From an uncultured Caulobacteraceae bacterium (GTDB lineage Bacteria > Pseudomonadota > Alphaproteobacteria > Caulobacterales > Caulobacteraceae): a DNA stretch of 5,821 nucleotides. Shown here in pieces: positions 1 to 5,744 of the stretch (position 1 is the first letter of the stretch; every line of letters begins with the position of its first letter). The DNA lies in contig CAMLKO010000077.1 of assembly GCA_946480495.1 (NCBI GenBank), positions 1 through 5,821 on the forward strand, written 5' to 3'. The notes below the pieces were generated by a model. It was given only the letters and a program-made list of their open reading frames with translations, was not told the origin of the DNA and did no database searches. The position numbers were made by a program, and so were the translations under genes.

Positions 1-479
1 AGCATGGCTTCTCCGTCGCCCAGCATTGCCTCTTGGTCGAGGAGATCGCCGTCCACATCCGCCCGGACCTGGAGCCAAGGTGGCGCCTCGCCGCCCTGCT
101 GCACGATGCCCCCGAGTACGTGATCGGCGACATGATCAGCCCGTTCAAGGCCGCACTCGGCGTCGACTACCGCAAGTTCGAGGACCGGTTGGAAGCGGCC
201 ATCCACGTCCGCTTCGGCCTGCCGGCGCATACGCCGCCGCTGGTCAAGAAACTGATCAAGCAGGCCGACCGCGCCTGCGCCTTCTTCGAGGCGACCCAGC
301 TCGCCGGGTTCGCGGTCGCCGAGGCCCTGGAGTTCTTCGGACGTCCGCCGCCAGGCTACAGCCTGACCCTCGAGGCCCACTCGCCCACCCAGGCGGAAGA
401 AAGGTTCATCCAGCGCTTCCATATCCTGTCGGAAGCGGCCGGCTACGAGCGCGTCGCCGCCGCCTTCGACACCGAGTAG
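1..479 (+). CDS. HD-domain phosphohydrolase, YfbR-like 5'-nucleotidase type (5' end missing)
   Basis: Cut by the left edge: the frame is open from base 3 (His-Gly-Phe-Ser-Val-Ala-Gln-His), so the true start lies upstream and the TTG at 33 is not the start. Counting the first full codon as residue 1, the visible 158 residues hold an HD-superfamily metal site in order: H8 (in VAQH), H34-D35 (in LLHDAPE) and D89 (in KQADRA). E38, three residues after the HD pair, matches the position of the catalytic glutamate in E. coli YfbR, a deoxynucleoside 5'-monophosphatase. The spacing of the metal ligands is as in that group. The protein is probably cytosolic, with no signal or membrane segment in the visible part. 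The next gene starts 3 bp after the stop, so it is the first visible member of a three-gene operon. The family call is firm. The substrate (dNMP, NMN or another nucleotide) is not known. Confidence 0.85.
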   Translation, partial: HGFSVAQHCLLVEEIAVHIRPDLEPRWRLAALLHDAPEYVIGDMISPFKAALGVDYRKFEDRLEAAIHVRFGLPAHTPPLVKKLIKQADRACAFFEATQLAGFAVAEALEFFGRPPPGYSLTLEAHSPTQAEERFIQRFHILSEAAGYERVAAAFDTE

Positions 480-482
480 CCC

Positions 483-998
483 ATGCGGATCATCGTCAGT
501 TCCCTGCAGGAAGTGCCCACCCTGGTGCGGATGACCCGCCCGTCGCACGTGATCACCCTGCTCGGTCAGGATTCGATCGGCGACGCCCCGCGCGGCTTTC
601 CGCCCGAACGCCACCTCAAGGTCCTGGTCAACGATATCGCCGAGCCCGCCGAGGGCCTGATCCACCCGACGGCCGAGATGGTCGAGGAAATCCTGCGCTT
701 CGGCCGGGGCTGGGAGGCGTTGCATCCGATGCTGGTTCATTGCTGGGCCGGCGTCAGCCGCTCGTCGGCGACCGCCTTCATCGTGGCTTGCGAGCGCGCG
801 CCCGACCTCTCCGAGCAGGAGATCGCCGAGCGGCTGCGCAGCGCGTCCGCGGCGGCGACCCCGAATCCGCTCATGGTGCAGCTTGCCGACGACATGCTGA
901 ACCGCGGGGGGCGGATGGTGGACGCGGTGCGCGCTATCGGGCCGGGGACCTACACCTACCCCAACCCGCCGTACGAACTGACCGTGAGGCGCCGGTGA
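483..998 (+). CDS. Tyrosine/dual-specificity-type protein phosphatase (HCX5R)
   Basis: A 171-residue cytosolic protein with the cysteine phosphatase P-loop H86-C87-W-A-G-V-S-R93 followed by S94-S95. C87 is the expected nucleophile and R93 the phosphate-binding arginine. D51, in the loop after the strand LKVLVND, is the best candidate for the general acid. The fold order (N-terminal beta strands, P-loop, then helices) and size fit the compact dual-specificity/tyrosine phosphatase superfamily, not the low-molecular-weight arsenate-reductase-like type, whose P-loop is at the N-terminus. The ATG at 483 follows the preceding stop by 3 bp with only a weak GAG upstream, consistent with translation coupled to the upstream gene. 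Its stop overlaps the GTG of the next gene. The substrate is unknown; it could be a phosphoprotein, or a phosphorylated nucleotide or lipid, because this superfamily is not strict. Confidence 0.85.
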   Translation: MRIIVSSLQEVPTLVRMTRPSHVITLLGQDSIGDAPRGFPPERHLKVLVNDIAEPAEGLIHPTAEMVEEILRFGRGWEALHPMLVHCWAGVSRSSATAFIVACERAPDLSEQEIAERLRSASAAATPNPLMVQLADDMLNRGGRMVDAVRAIGPGTYTYPNPPYELTVRRR

Positions 999-1975
999 CG
1001 CTGTCGGTCGTCATCGGGCTGTCGGCGGTGGTGATCGCCATCCAGGACGGCGAGGCCGTGGTCCTGACGGTGCGCCCCCACGACGCCCGCACGGAGAAGC
1101 CCTCGACGCTGTCGGGCCTGCCGTTCGGCCCCTTCGACCCGCAGGGCCACCGCACCTTCGACCTCGCCGTGCGCGCCTTCGTGACCGAGCAGACCCGCTT
1201 CGAGCTGGGCTACGTCGAGCAGCTCTACACCTTCGGCGACAAGGGCCGGGACGCGCCCCGGGCCGAGGTCGGCGCGGGTCCCGCGCGCGTGGTGTCGGTC
1301 GGCTATCTGGCGCTGGCCCCCTACGCCCGCGATACCCATGCGCCCGACACAGCCTGGGCGCCCTGGTCGCGGTTCTTCCCGTGGGAAGACTGGCGGCAAG
1401 GCCGCCCCGCCCTCATCGACGAGACCATCGCCCCCGCCCTCCTCCGCTGGGCCGCCGGCGACCTGGAGCGGGTCGCCCGGGCTCGGCTGCTGTTCGCGCT
1501 GGACGGCGCGCCGTGGAACGAGGAGCGGGTGCTGGAGCGCTACGAGCTGCTCTACGAGGCCGGCCTGGCGCCCGAAGCCGCCCGCGACCGGACGCTGGCC
1601 GAGGGCCGCGAAGCCGAAGAGCCCAAGGCGCTGGCGGCCGGGCTGGGCGAGCCGATGATCTCCGACCACCGGCGCATCCTCGCCACCGGCCTTTCGCGGC
1701 TGCGCGGCAAGATCAAGTACCGCCCCGTGGTCTTCGAGCTGATGGCGCCCGAGTTCACCCTCTACGAACTGCAGCGCACGGTCGAAGCCATCGCCGGCGT
1801 CCTCCTGCACAAGCAGAATTTCCGTCGCGTGATCGAGCGCACCCAACTCGTCGAAGGCCTCGGCCGCTACCGCGTCGAGACCGGCGGCCGCCCGGCGGAG
1901 CTATTCCGTTTCCGCCGGGAAATCCTGAGCGAGAAGCCGGCATACGGGCTGTCGCTGCCGTCGCTGCGGGAGTGA
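995..1975 (+). CDS. Nudix-related transcriptional regulator, probable NAD regulator (NrtR/NadQ type)
   Basis: 326 residues from a GTG start that overlaps the preceding stop (GTGA). The start is supported by the coupling and by the hydrophobic strand SVVIGLSAVVIAI typical of a Nudix N-terminus. Residues about 1-135 form a Nudix-like domain, including the segment VEQLYTFGDKGRD (74-86) and then VVSVGYLALAP (99-109), characteristic of NrtR-like proteins. The Nudix box itself is degenerate: of the REXXEE core only R60 and E65 remain, so hydrolysis is unlikely and ligand sensing more probable. Residues about 236-312 (RGKIKYRPVVFELM, EFTLYELQRTVEAIAGV, KQNFRRVI, then a basic wing) match the NrtR winged helix-turn-helix. 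The middle region (about 136-230) makes it longer than classical NrtR (roughly 220-240 residues) and closer to the alphaproteobacterial NadQ/COG4111 group, proposed from comparative genomics to repress NAD biosynthesis genes. No nad gene lies in the window, so the target is inferred. A clean hydrolase function is the less likely alternative. Confidence 0.75.
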   Translation: MTLSVVIGLSAVVIAIQDGEAVVLTVRPHDARTEKPSTLSGLPFGPFDPQGHRTFDLAVRAFVTEQTRFELGYVEQLYTFGDKGRDAPRAEVGAGPARVVSVGYLALAPYARDTHAPDTAWAPWSRFFPWEDWRQGRPALIDETIAPALLRWAAGDLERVARARLLFALDGAPWNEERVLERYELLYEAGLAPEAARDRTLAEGREAEEPKALAAGLGEPMISDHRRILATGLSRLRGKIKYRPVVFELMAPEFTLYELQRTVEAIAGVLLHKQNFRRVIERTQLVEGLGRYRVETGGRPAELFRFRREILSEKPAYGLSLPSLRE

Positions 1976-2890
1976 CTACGCAGCCTTAGCCTGCTCCGAC
2001 TTCGCGATCCGCTCGCGCCATTTGGCCTTGATGATGTCGGACGTCTCCCGCGATCCATCAGGGCTCCACCCCGGAGGGCCGAAGAGCCAGCCGAGCGCGT
2101 GCCTGGGCGAGCGGGCGAGGTCCTGGAAGATGGCGATCCACTCGTGGAAGGCCACGCGGACGATGTTGAAGCCGCCGAGGTTCTTGACGATGCCGTAGCG
2201 GACCGGATCGTCCTCCTGCTCGGGGATGTAGGTGCCGAACAGGCGGTCCCAGATGATCAGGATGCCGGCGTAGTTGGCGTCTAGGTAGCGCGGGTTGCGG
2301 GCGTGGTGGACGCGGTGGTGCGAGGGCGTGTTCATCACCGCCTCGAACCAGCGCGGCATCTTCTTGATCGCCTCGGTGTGGATCCAGAACTGGTAGACGA
2401 GGCTGACCCCGTTCTGGATGACGATCATCGCCGGCGGGAAACCCATCCAGATCAGGAACAGCCAGGGCACCCACTGGCCGACCACCAGCTGGGTCAGGGG
2501 CTGGCGCAGCGCCGTCGTCAGGTTGAAGTGCTGGGAGGAGTGGTGGTTGACGTGGCTCGCCCACCAGATGCGCCGCTCATGGCTGGTGCGGTGGACCCAG
2601 TAGAAGATGAAGTCGTCGGCGAAGAACAGCACGACCCACGCCCACCAGTAGGTCATCCGGATCTCGAAGATGTGGTGGCTGTAGACCCACAGCATGGTCG
2701 CCGCGATCACGCCCAGCATCAGCGCGGTCTGGATGGTGTTGCCAAGGCCCAGCAGCAGCGAGGTCCAGGCGTCCTTGCCCTCATAGACCACCTTGGCCCG
2801 GCCCCACTTGCCGGCCGCGATCTCCAGCAGGACGAGCGCGATGAACAGCGGGATGGCCGTGCGGATCGGATCGAAAGGAAGGTCGATCAA
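1976..2890 (-). CDS. Sterol desaturase / fatty acid hydroxylase family membrane di-iron oxygenase
   Basis: 304 residues from the TTG at 2890. The protein has hydrophobic stretches at about 11-26, 44-70, 79-99 and 131-169, and the histidine clusters that bind two irons in this superfamily: H100-RTS-H104, H113-VN-H116-H117 (with H121), H171, and H191-H192-RV-H195-H196. Family members use O2 to hydroxylate or desaturate lipids such as sterols, carotenoids, sphingoid bases or alkylglycerols. The substrate here cannot be read from sequence. Start choice: TTG 2890 forms a TTGA overlap with the stop of the upstream gene and has GGAG at 2902-2899 with an 8-nt spacer. An ATG at 2917 would add nine residues but has no clear ribosome binding site and a larger overlap. 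The product is an inner-membrane protein, expressed together with the small membrane protein upstream. Its stop directly abuts the stop of the convergent regulator gene. Confidence 0.9.
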   Translation of the reverse strand: MIDLPFDPIRTAIPLFIALVLLEIAAGKWGRAKVVYEGKDAWTSLLLGLGNTIQTALMLGVIAATMLWVYSHHIFEIRMTYWWAWVVLFFADDFIFYWVHRTSHERRIWWASHVNHHSSQHFNLTTALRQPLTQLVVGQWVPWLFLIWMGFPPAMIVIQNGVSLVYQFWIHTEAIKKMPRWFEAVMNTPSHHRVHHARNPRYLDANYAGILIIWDRLFGTYIPEQEDDPVRYGIVKNLGGFNIVRVAFHEWIAIFQDLARSPRHALGWLFGPPGWSPDGSRETSDIIKAKWRERIAKSEQAKAA

Positions 2891-3288
2891 GCGGCAATCT
2901 CCGAGAAGGGCGCGCATGTCGCGCCCGGGACCAACTGGAAACGCGCGGCGGGCGCGGCGGGATCGCCGAAGCGGATGACCACCCGGCCGTCGCGAGCGTC
3001 GGCCTTGGCCACGCTGGACCACGGCGCCTGGCGCACGGCGAACCCGTCGCCGACGCGGAAGAGGACGACGGCCTCCGAGCCGGACTTCGCCACCGCCGCC
3101 TGCCCGGCCGCATCGACCCAGACGCGCTCGACGGGCGTGTCCGGCAGTTCGTCGGCGAGCACGGCGCGCGCGGCGGCCTCGTCGAGCGGCGCGACCTTGC
3201 GCGGAATGCGCGCCCAGGCGGCGACCGACGCCAGCACGATGATGGCGATGGCCGAGACGGCGAACTGGATGATGTAGGCCTGGTCCAA
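2887..3288 (-). CDS. Small single-pass membrane protein of unknown function
   Basis: 133 residues from the TTG at 3288, preceded by AGGAG (3299-3295) with a 6-nt spacer. I do not recognise the family. Residues about 6-26 (IIQFAVSAIAIIVLASVAAWA) form one membrane helix, followed by the basic RIPRK. By the positive-inside rule this places the C-terminal domain in the cytoplasm. The soluble part (about 36-133) has a short Ala-rich helix (EAAARAVLADEL) and then alternating strand-like stretches (VERVWVDAAG, AVVLFRVGDGFAVRQAPW, GRVVIRFGDP, ARFQLV) that suggest a small beta barrel or PH-like fold. There is one cysteine (C125). The stop overlaps the start of the sterol desaturase family gene by 4 bp, so the two are almost certainly one transcription and translation unit, and an accessory role for the oxygenase is plausible. 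Longer starts at 3330 (GTG) and 3339 (TTG) exist but add a region without hydrophobic character and lack a good ribosome binding site. Confidence 0.75.
   Translation of the reverse strand: MDQAYIIQFAVSAIAIIVLASVAAWARIPRKVAPLDEAAARAVLADELPDTPVERVWVDAAGQAAVAKSGSEAVVLFRVGDGFAVRQAPWSSVAKADARDGRVVIRFGDPAAPAARFQLVPGATCAPFSEIAA
2899..2902 (-). promoter_or_regulatory. Ribosome binding site deciding the TTG start of the desaturase-family gene
   Basis: On the minus strand GGAG is followed by 8 nt (ATTGCCGC) and then TTG. It lies inside the 3' end of the upstream gene. It favours the TTG at 2890 over the ATG at 2917, which has no comparable site. Confidence 0.6.
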
Positions 3289-3294
3289 GGAAGG

Positions 3295-3299
3295 CTCCT
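3295..3299 (-). promoter_or_regulatory. Ribosome binding site deciding the TTG start of the small membrane protein
   Basis: On the minus strand AGGAG is followed by 6 nt (CCTTCC) and then TTG at 3288. This is the strongest start signal for this gene, and no ATG is available in frame upstream. Confidence 0.65.
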
Positions 3300-3323
3300 G
3301 TCGGGCGCGGAAGCTCTGCGAAG

Positions 3324-3339
3324 TTGACACTGGCGTCAA
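3324..3339. repeat. Inverted repeat TTGAC-N6-GTCAA (possible operator or paired -35 elements)
   Basis: Two perfect 5-bp arms, TTGAC at 3324-3328 and GTCAA at 3335-3339, are separated by six bases in the divergent intergenic region. Each arm read outward could be a -35 hexamer. Alternatively the dyad could bind a dimeric regulator acting on both directions. The arms are short and chance occurrence is possible. Confidence 0.35.
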
Positions 3340-3431
3340 GATGCGGCGGTCCTGCGGCAGAGGCGGGTGGCGCCATCGCTGCGGCGGGTTTAAGAACGCT
3401 GCGCGCCGGGGGCGGCGTGCTTTCCTAGGTC

Positions 3432-3436
3432 GAGGA
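3432..3436 (+). promoter_or_regulatory. Ribosome binding site deciding the GTG start of the ketoacyl-ACP synthase
   Basis: GAGGA followed by a 6-nt spacer and GTG at 3443. It supports this start over an in-frame ATG at 3341 whose extra 34 residues are Arg/Gly-rich and unlike the family. The site sits in the right arm of a short inverted repeat TTCCT (3422-3426) / AGGAA (3433-3437). Confidence 0.65.
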
Positions 3437-3442
3437 ATTTTC

Positions 3443-4561
3443 GTGCATCAGGCCGTCATCGCCGCCACAGGGCTCTACACCCCGCCGTACAGCATCTCCA
3501 ACGCAGAGCTGGTCACCGCCTTCAACGCCTACGTCGAGCGCTTCAACGAGCGCAACGCGCAGGCCATCGCCGCCGGCGAGATCGAACCGCTGACCCCCTC
3601 CTCCGCCGAGTTCATCGAGAAGGCGTCGGGCATCAAGTCGCGCTTCGTGATGAACAAGTCCGGCGTGATCGACCCCGAGATCATGCGCCCGGTCCTGCCC
3701 GAGCGGCCGAACGAAGAGATTTCCGTCCTCGCCGAGATGGCCGTCGAGGCCGCCAAACAGGCCATCGAGGCATGGGGCAAGCCGGTCAGCGAGATCGGCG
3801 CGGTGATCTGCGCGGCATCCAACATGCAGCGCGCCTACCCCGCCATGGCCATCGAGGTGCAGCAGGCGCTGGGCATCGAGGGCTTCGCCTTCGACATGAA
3901 CGTGGCCTGCTCGTCGGCCACCTTCGGCATCAAGACGGCCGCGGACTTCGTGGCGAACGGCTCGGCGCGGGCGGTGCTGATGGTCAATCCGGAGATCTGC
4001 TCGGGCCACCTGAACTTCAAGGACCGCGACAGCCACTTCATCTTCGGCGACGTCGCCACCGCCGTGATCGTCGAGCGCGAGGATCAGGCCAAGGACGGTT
4101 GGGAAATCCTCGGCGCCAAGCTGAAGACGGTCTTCTCCAACAACATCCGCAACAACTTCGGCTTCCTGAACAACGCCGCGCCCGAGGGCATCGGCGCGCC
4201 GGACAAGCTGTTCGTCCAGCAGGGCCGCAAGGTGTTCAAGGACGTCGTGCCGATGGTCAGCGAGATGATCGTCGACCACGCCCAGGAACTCGGCATCGAC
4301 CCGACGCAGCTGAAGCGGCTGTGGCTGCACCAGGCCAACATCAACATGAACGACCTGATCGGCCGCCGCGTGCTGGGCCGCGACCCGACGCCGGAGGAGA
4401 ACGTCATCATCCTCGACGAGTACGCCAACACCTCCTCGGCCGGCTCGATCATCGCCTTCCACAAGACCAACGCCGACTTCAAGCCGGGCGAGACCGGCCT
4501 GATCTGCTCGTTCGGCGCGGGCTATTCGGCCGGCACCGTGTTCGTCAGGAAGCGGGCGTAG
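3443..4561 (+). CDS. Beta-ketoacyl-ACP synthase III, long FabH-like form
   Basis: 372 residues from GTG, beginning MHQAVIAATGLYTPPYSISN, a typical thiolase-fold N-terminus. The catalytic triad of KAS III is complete: C156 (in DMNVACSSATFG), H296 (in LWLHQANINMN) and N329 (in DEYANTSSAGS). The C-terminal glycine-rich segment CSFGAGYSAGTVFVRK (355-370) closes the fold. The enzyme condenses an acyl-CoA starter with malonyl-ACP in the cytosol. At 372 residues it is about 55 longer than E. coli FabH (317), with extra sequence around residues 28-90. It strongly recalls the Pseudomonas PA3286-type group, reported to take medium-chain acyl-CoA from beta-oxidation, so it may be a second, salvage-type KAS III and not the housekeeping FabH. 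No plsX, acpP or other fab genes lie alongside. It is divergent from the small membrane protein/oxygenase pair and overlaps the convergent protease gene by 17 bp at the 3' end. Confidence 0.93.
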   Translation: MHQAVIAATGLYTPPYSISNAELVTAFNAYVERFNERNAQAIAAGEIEPLTPSSAEFIEKASGIKSRFVMNKSGVIDPEIMRPVLPERPNEEISVLAEMAVEAAKQAIEAWGKPVSEIGAVICAASNMQRAYPAMAIEVQQALGIEGFAFDMNVACSSATFGIKTAADFVANGSARAVLMVNPEICSGHLNFKDRDSHFIFGDVATAVIVEREDQAKDGWEILGAKLKTVFSNNIRNNFGFLNNAAPEGIGAPDKLFVQQGRKVFKDVVPMVSEMIVDHAQELGIDPTQLKRLWLHQANINMNDLIGRRVLGRDPTPEENVIILDEYANTSSAGSIIAFHKTNADFKPGETGLICSFGAGYSAGTVFVRKRA

Positions 4562-5744
4562 TCCCCACTTCGTTCATGTGCGCCGCCTTCCAGTCCATGA
4601 GGCGGCGGATGCGGTTGCCCACGGCGGGGTGGTCGTAGAAGAGGACCTCCTCGAGCTTGCCGGGCGTGGCGGCGCGGTACTCGATGGTCTTCACCAGCGC
4701 CCGCGCCAGGCCGTCCGGCTCATGGAAATGCTCCACCGAGAACTGATCGGCGCGCGCCTCCACGGTGCGGATCATGGTGTTGGCGATGGGGCTCGCCAGC
4801 AGCTGAAGAACCGCAAACAGCGCCATCAGCACGGGCAGCCCCGCCGGGTCGGCGATGCTTTCGACGCCGCTTGCGCCCATCAGCCCGGCCGCCGGCATGA
4901 ACAGCCGCGCCATCAGCCCGTAAAGCACCATCAGCAGCAGCGAGAAGCCGATCGTCAGCCAGATCGAGTCCATGTGGACGTAGTGGCCCATCTCGTGGCC
5001 GACGACGCCCTTCACTTCCGAGAGGTCGGCGCCCTTCTGGAACATGGCGTCGCTCATGGCGATCCGCGCCGTCCCGAAGAGCCCAGAGACGTTGGCCGTG
5101 TAGCGGCTGGACTGCTTGGAGCCGTTGTAGATGAAGATCTTGTCCGACGGCACGCCGTTGGCCTTGGCCATCTGCACCACCGCGTCACGCACCGGTCCCG
5201 GCGGCGCGGGCGTGTACTTGTTGAGCATCGGGGCGATCAGGATCGGCTGCAGGAGAAGGAGGAAGGCTATGAAGGCGGCGGTCAGACCCCCGGCCCACAA
5301 CAGCCGCGTCTTCGGCGCGCGGCGCAGCAGGACGTAGATCAGCCCGATGAAGACGGCCATCAGCACCATCGAGATGGCGCTGACCATCGCGGCTTCGCCG
5401 AGCCAGGCGCTCCAGGTCTGGTTGTTGAGGCCGTAGCTCTTCTCGCGCCACCAGTCGGCATAGAGCGCCCAGGGCAGCGTCAGCACGTACTGCAGCGCGA
5501 TGAACACGAGCCCGCAGAGGAAGCCCGCCAGGAACGGACGCGGCTTGTTGCGCTCGATCCTGCGGGCGATCCGGGTCAAGAGGCCCGTCCGCAGGATGAT
5601 CCAGGCCACCGCGACCAGGATCACCGCGTTCCACAACAGCAGCCAGTGGCCGCCCTGGGTGTAGGCCGTCGCCTTCGCGTGCGCCTCCGGCGGCAGCTGA
5701 GCGAGATAGGCGGCCGTCGCTGCGGCCGGATCGAAGCTAGCCAT
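4545..5744 (-). CDS. M48 family membrane metalloprotease, Ste24/CAAX protease type
   Basis: 399 residues from the ATG at 5744. A TTG directly before it is in frame but less likely, because GGAGG (5754-5750) sits 5 nt from the ATG. The zinc site is H250-E251-M-G-H254, with E329 (in TVEARAD, D333 following) as the third ligand. The segment NGSKQSSRYTANVSGLFG (207-224) and the late H372-P (DHPAVGNRIRRL) are hallmarks of the Ste24 branch of M48. Hydrophobic segments lie near 34-52, 70-90, 115-140, 149-171, 262-283 and 303-323, giving an N-terminal multi-pass region of the M48_N type before the peptidase domain, as in eukaryotic Ste24p. Bacteria do not generally prenylate CAAX proteins, so a role in inner-membrane or envelope protein quality control is the likelier one, by inference. 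It is the only gene in its unit within the window, and its tail overlaps the convergent synthase gene. Confidence 0.93.
   Translation of the reverse strand: MASFDPAAATAAYLAQLPPEAHAKATAYTQGGHWLLLWNAVILVAVAWIILRTGLLTRIARRIERNKPRPFLAGFLCGLVFIALQYVLTLPWALYADWWREKSYGLNNQTWSAWLGEAAMVSAISMVLMAVFIGLIYVLLRRAPKTRLLWAGGLTAAFIAFLLLLQPILIAPMLNKYTPAPPGPVRDAVVQMAKANGVPSDKIFIYNGSKQSSRYTANVSGLFGTARIAMSDAMFQKGADLSEVKGVVGHEMGHYVHMDSIWLTIGFSLLLMVLYGLMARLFMPAAGLMGASGVESIADPAGLPVLMALFAVLQLLASPIANTMIRTVEARADQFSVEHFHEPDGLARALVKTIEYRAATPGKLEEVLFYDHPAVGNRIRRLMDWKAAHMNEVGTTPAS

Larger units (their letters stand above)
3289..3442. promoter_or_regulatory. Divergent intergenic region between lipid-type genes
   Basis: The 154 bp between the TTG start of the small membrane protein (minus) and the GTG start of the ketoacyl-ACP synthase (plus) must carry promoters for both directions. 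It contains a TTGAC/GTCAA dyad at 3324-3339. Read on the minus strand this gives TTGACGC, which resembles the -35 of Caulobacter housekeeping promoters. On the plus strand it gives TTGACA. I find no convincing -10 at the right distance on either strand. The only AT-rich pocket is around 3388-3397 (GTTTAAGAAC). The rest is GC-rich and shows no recognisable RNA element. Confidence 0.5.

Noticed and set aside
26..994. Open frame continuing upstream of the regulator gene in the same frame, giving a 649-residue product
   Set aside because: The upstream part is Arg/Pro/Gly-rich and overlaps two well-supported genes (HD hydrolase and phosphatase) in another frame. The family-like N-terminus begins at the GTG at 995.
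2303..3277. Long open frame on the + strand opposite the desaturase and small membrane protein genes
   Set aside because: Composition is dominated by Asp, Arg, His and Val as expected of the antisense of GC-rich codons. There are no motifs, and the opposite strand has clear genes.
2891..3376. Upstream extension of the desaturase-family frame to 466 residues
   Set aside because: The added residues are Arg-rich with no family resemblance and lie across the small membrane protein gene. The ribosome binding site and TTGA overlap mark the start near 2890.
3390..3393. TTAA as a CtrA site in the divergent region
   Set aside because: Only one half-site is present. The TTAA-N7-TTAA pair is not found.
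3341..3442. ATG at 3341 as start of the ketoacyl-ACP synthase
   Set aside because: It would add 34 Arg/Gly-rich residues unlike the family and has no ribosome binding site, while the GTG at 3443 has GAGGA at 6 nt and a family-typical N-terminus.
3425..4462. Long open frame on the - strand opposite the ketoacyl-ACP synthase
   Set aside because: Asp/His/Val/Leu-rich antisense shadow of a gene with a complete catalytic triad.
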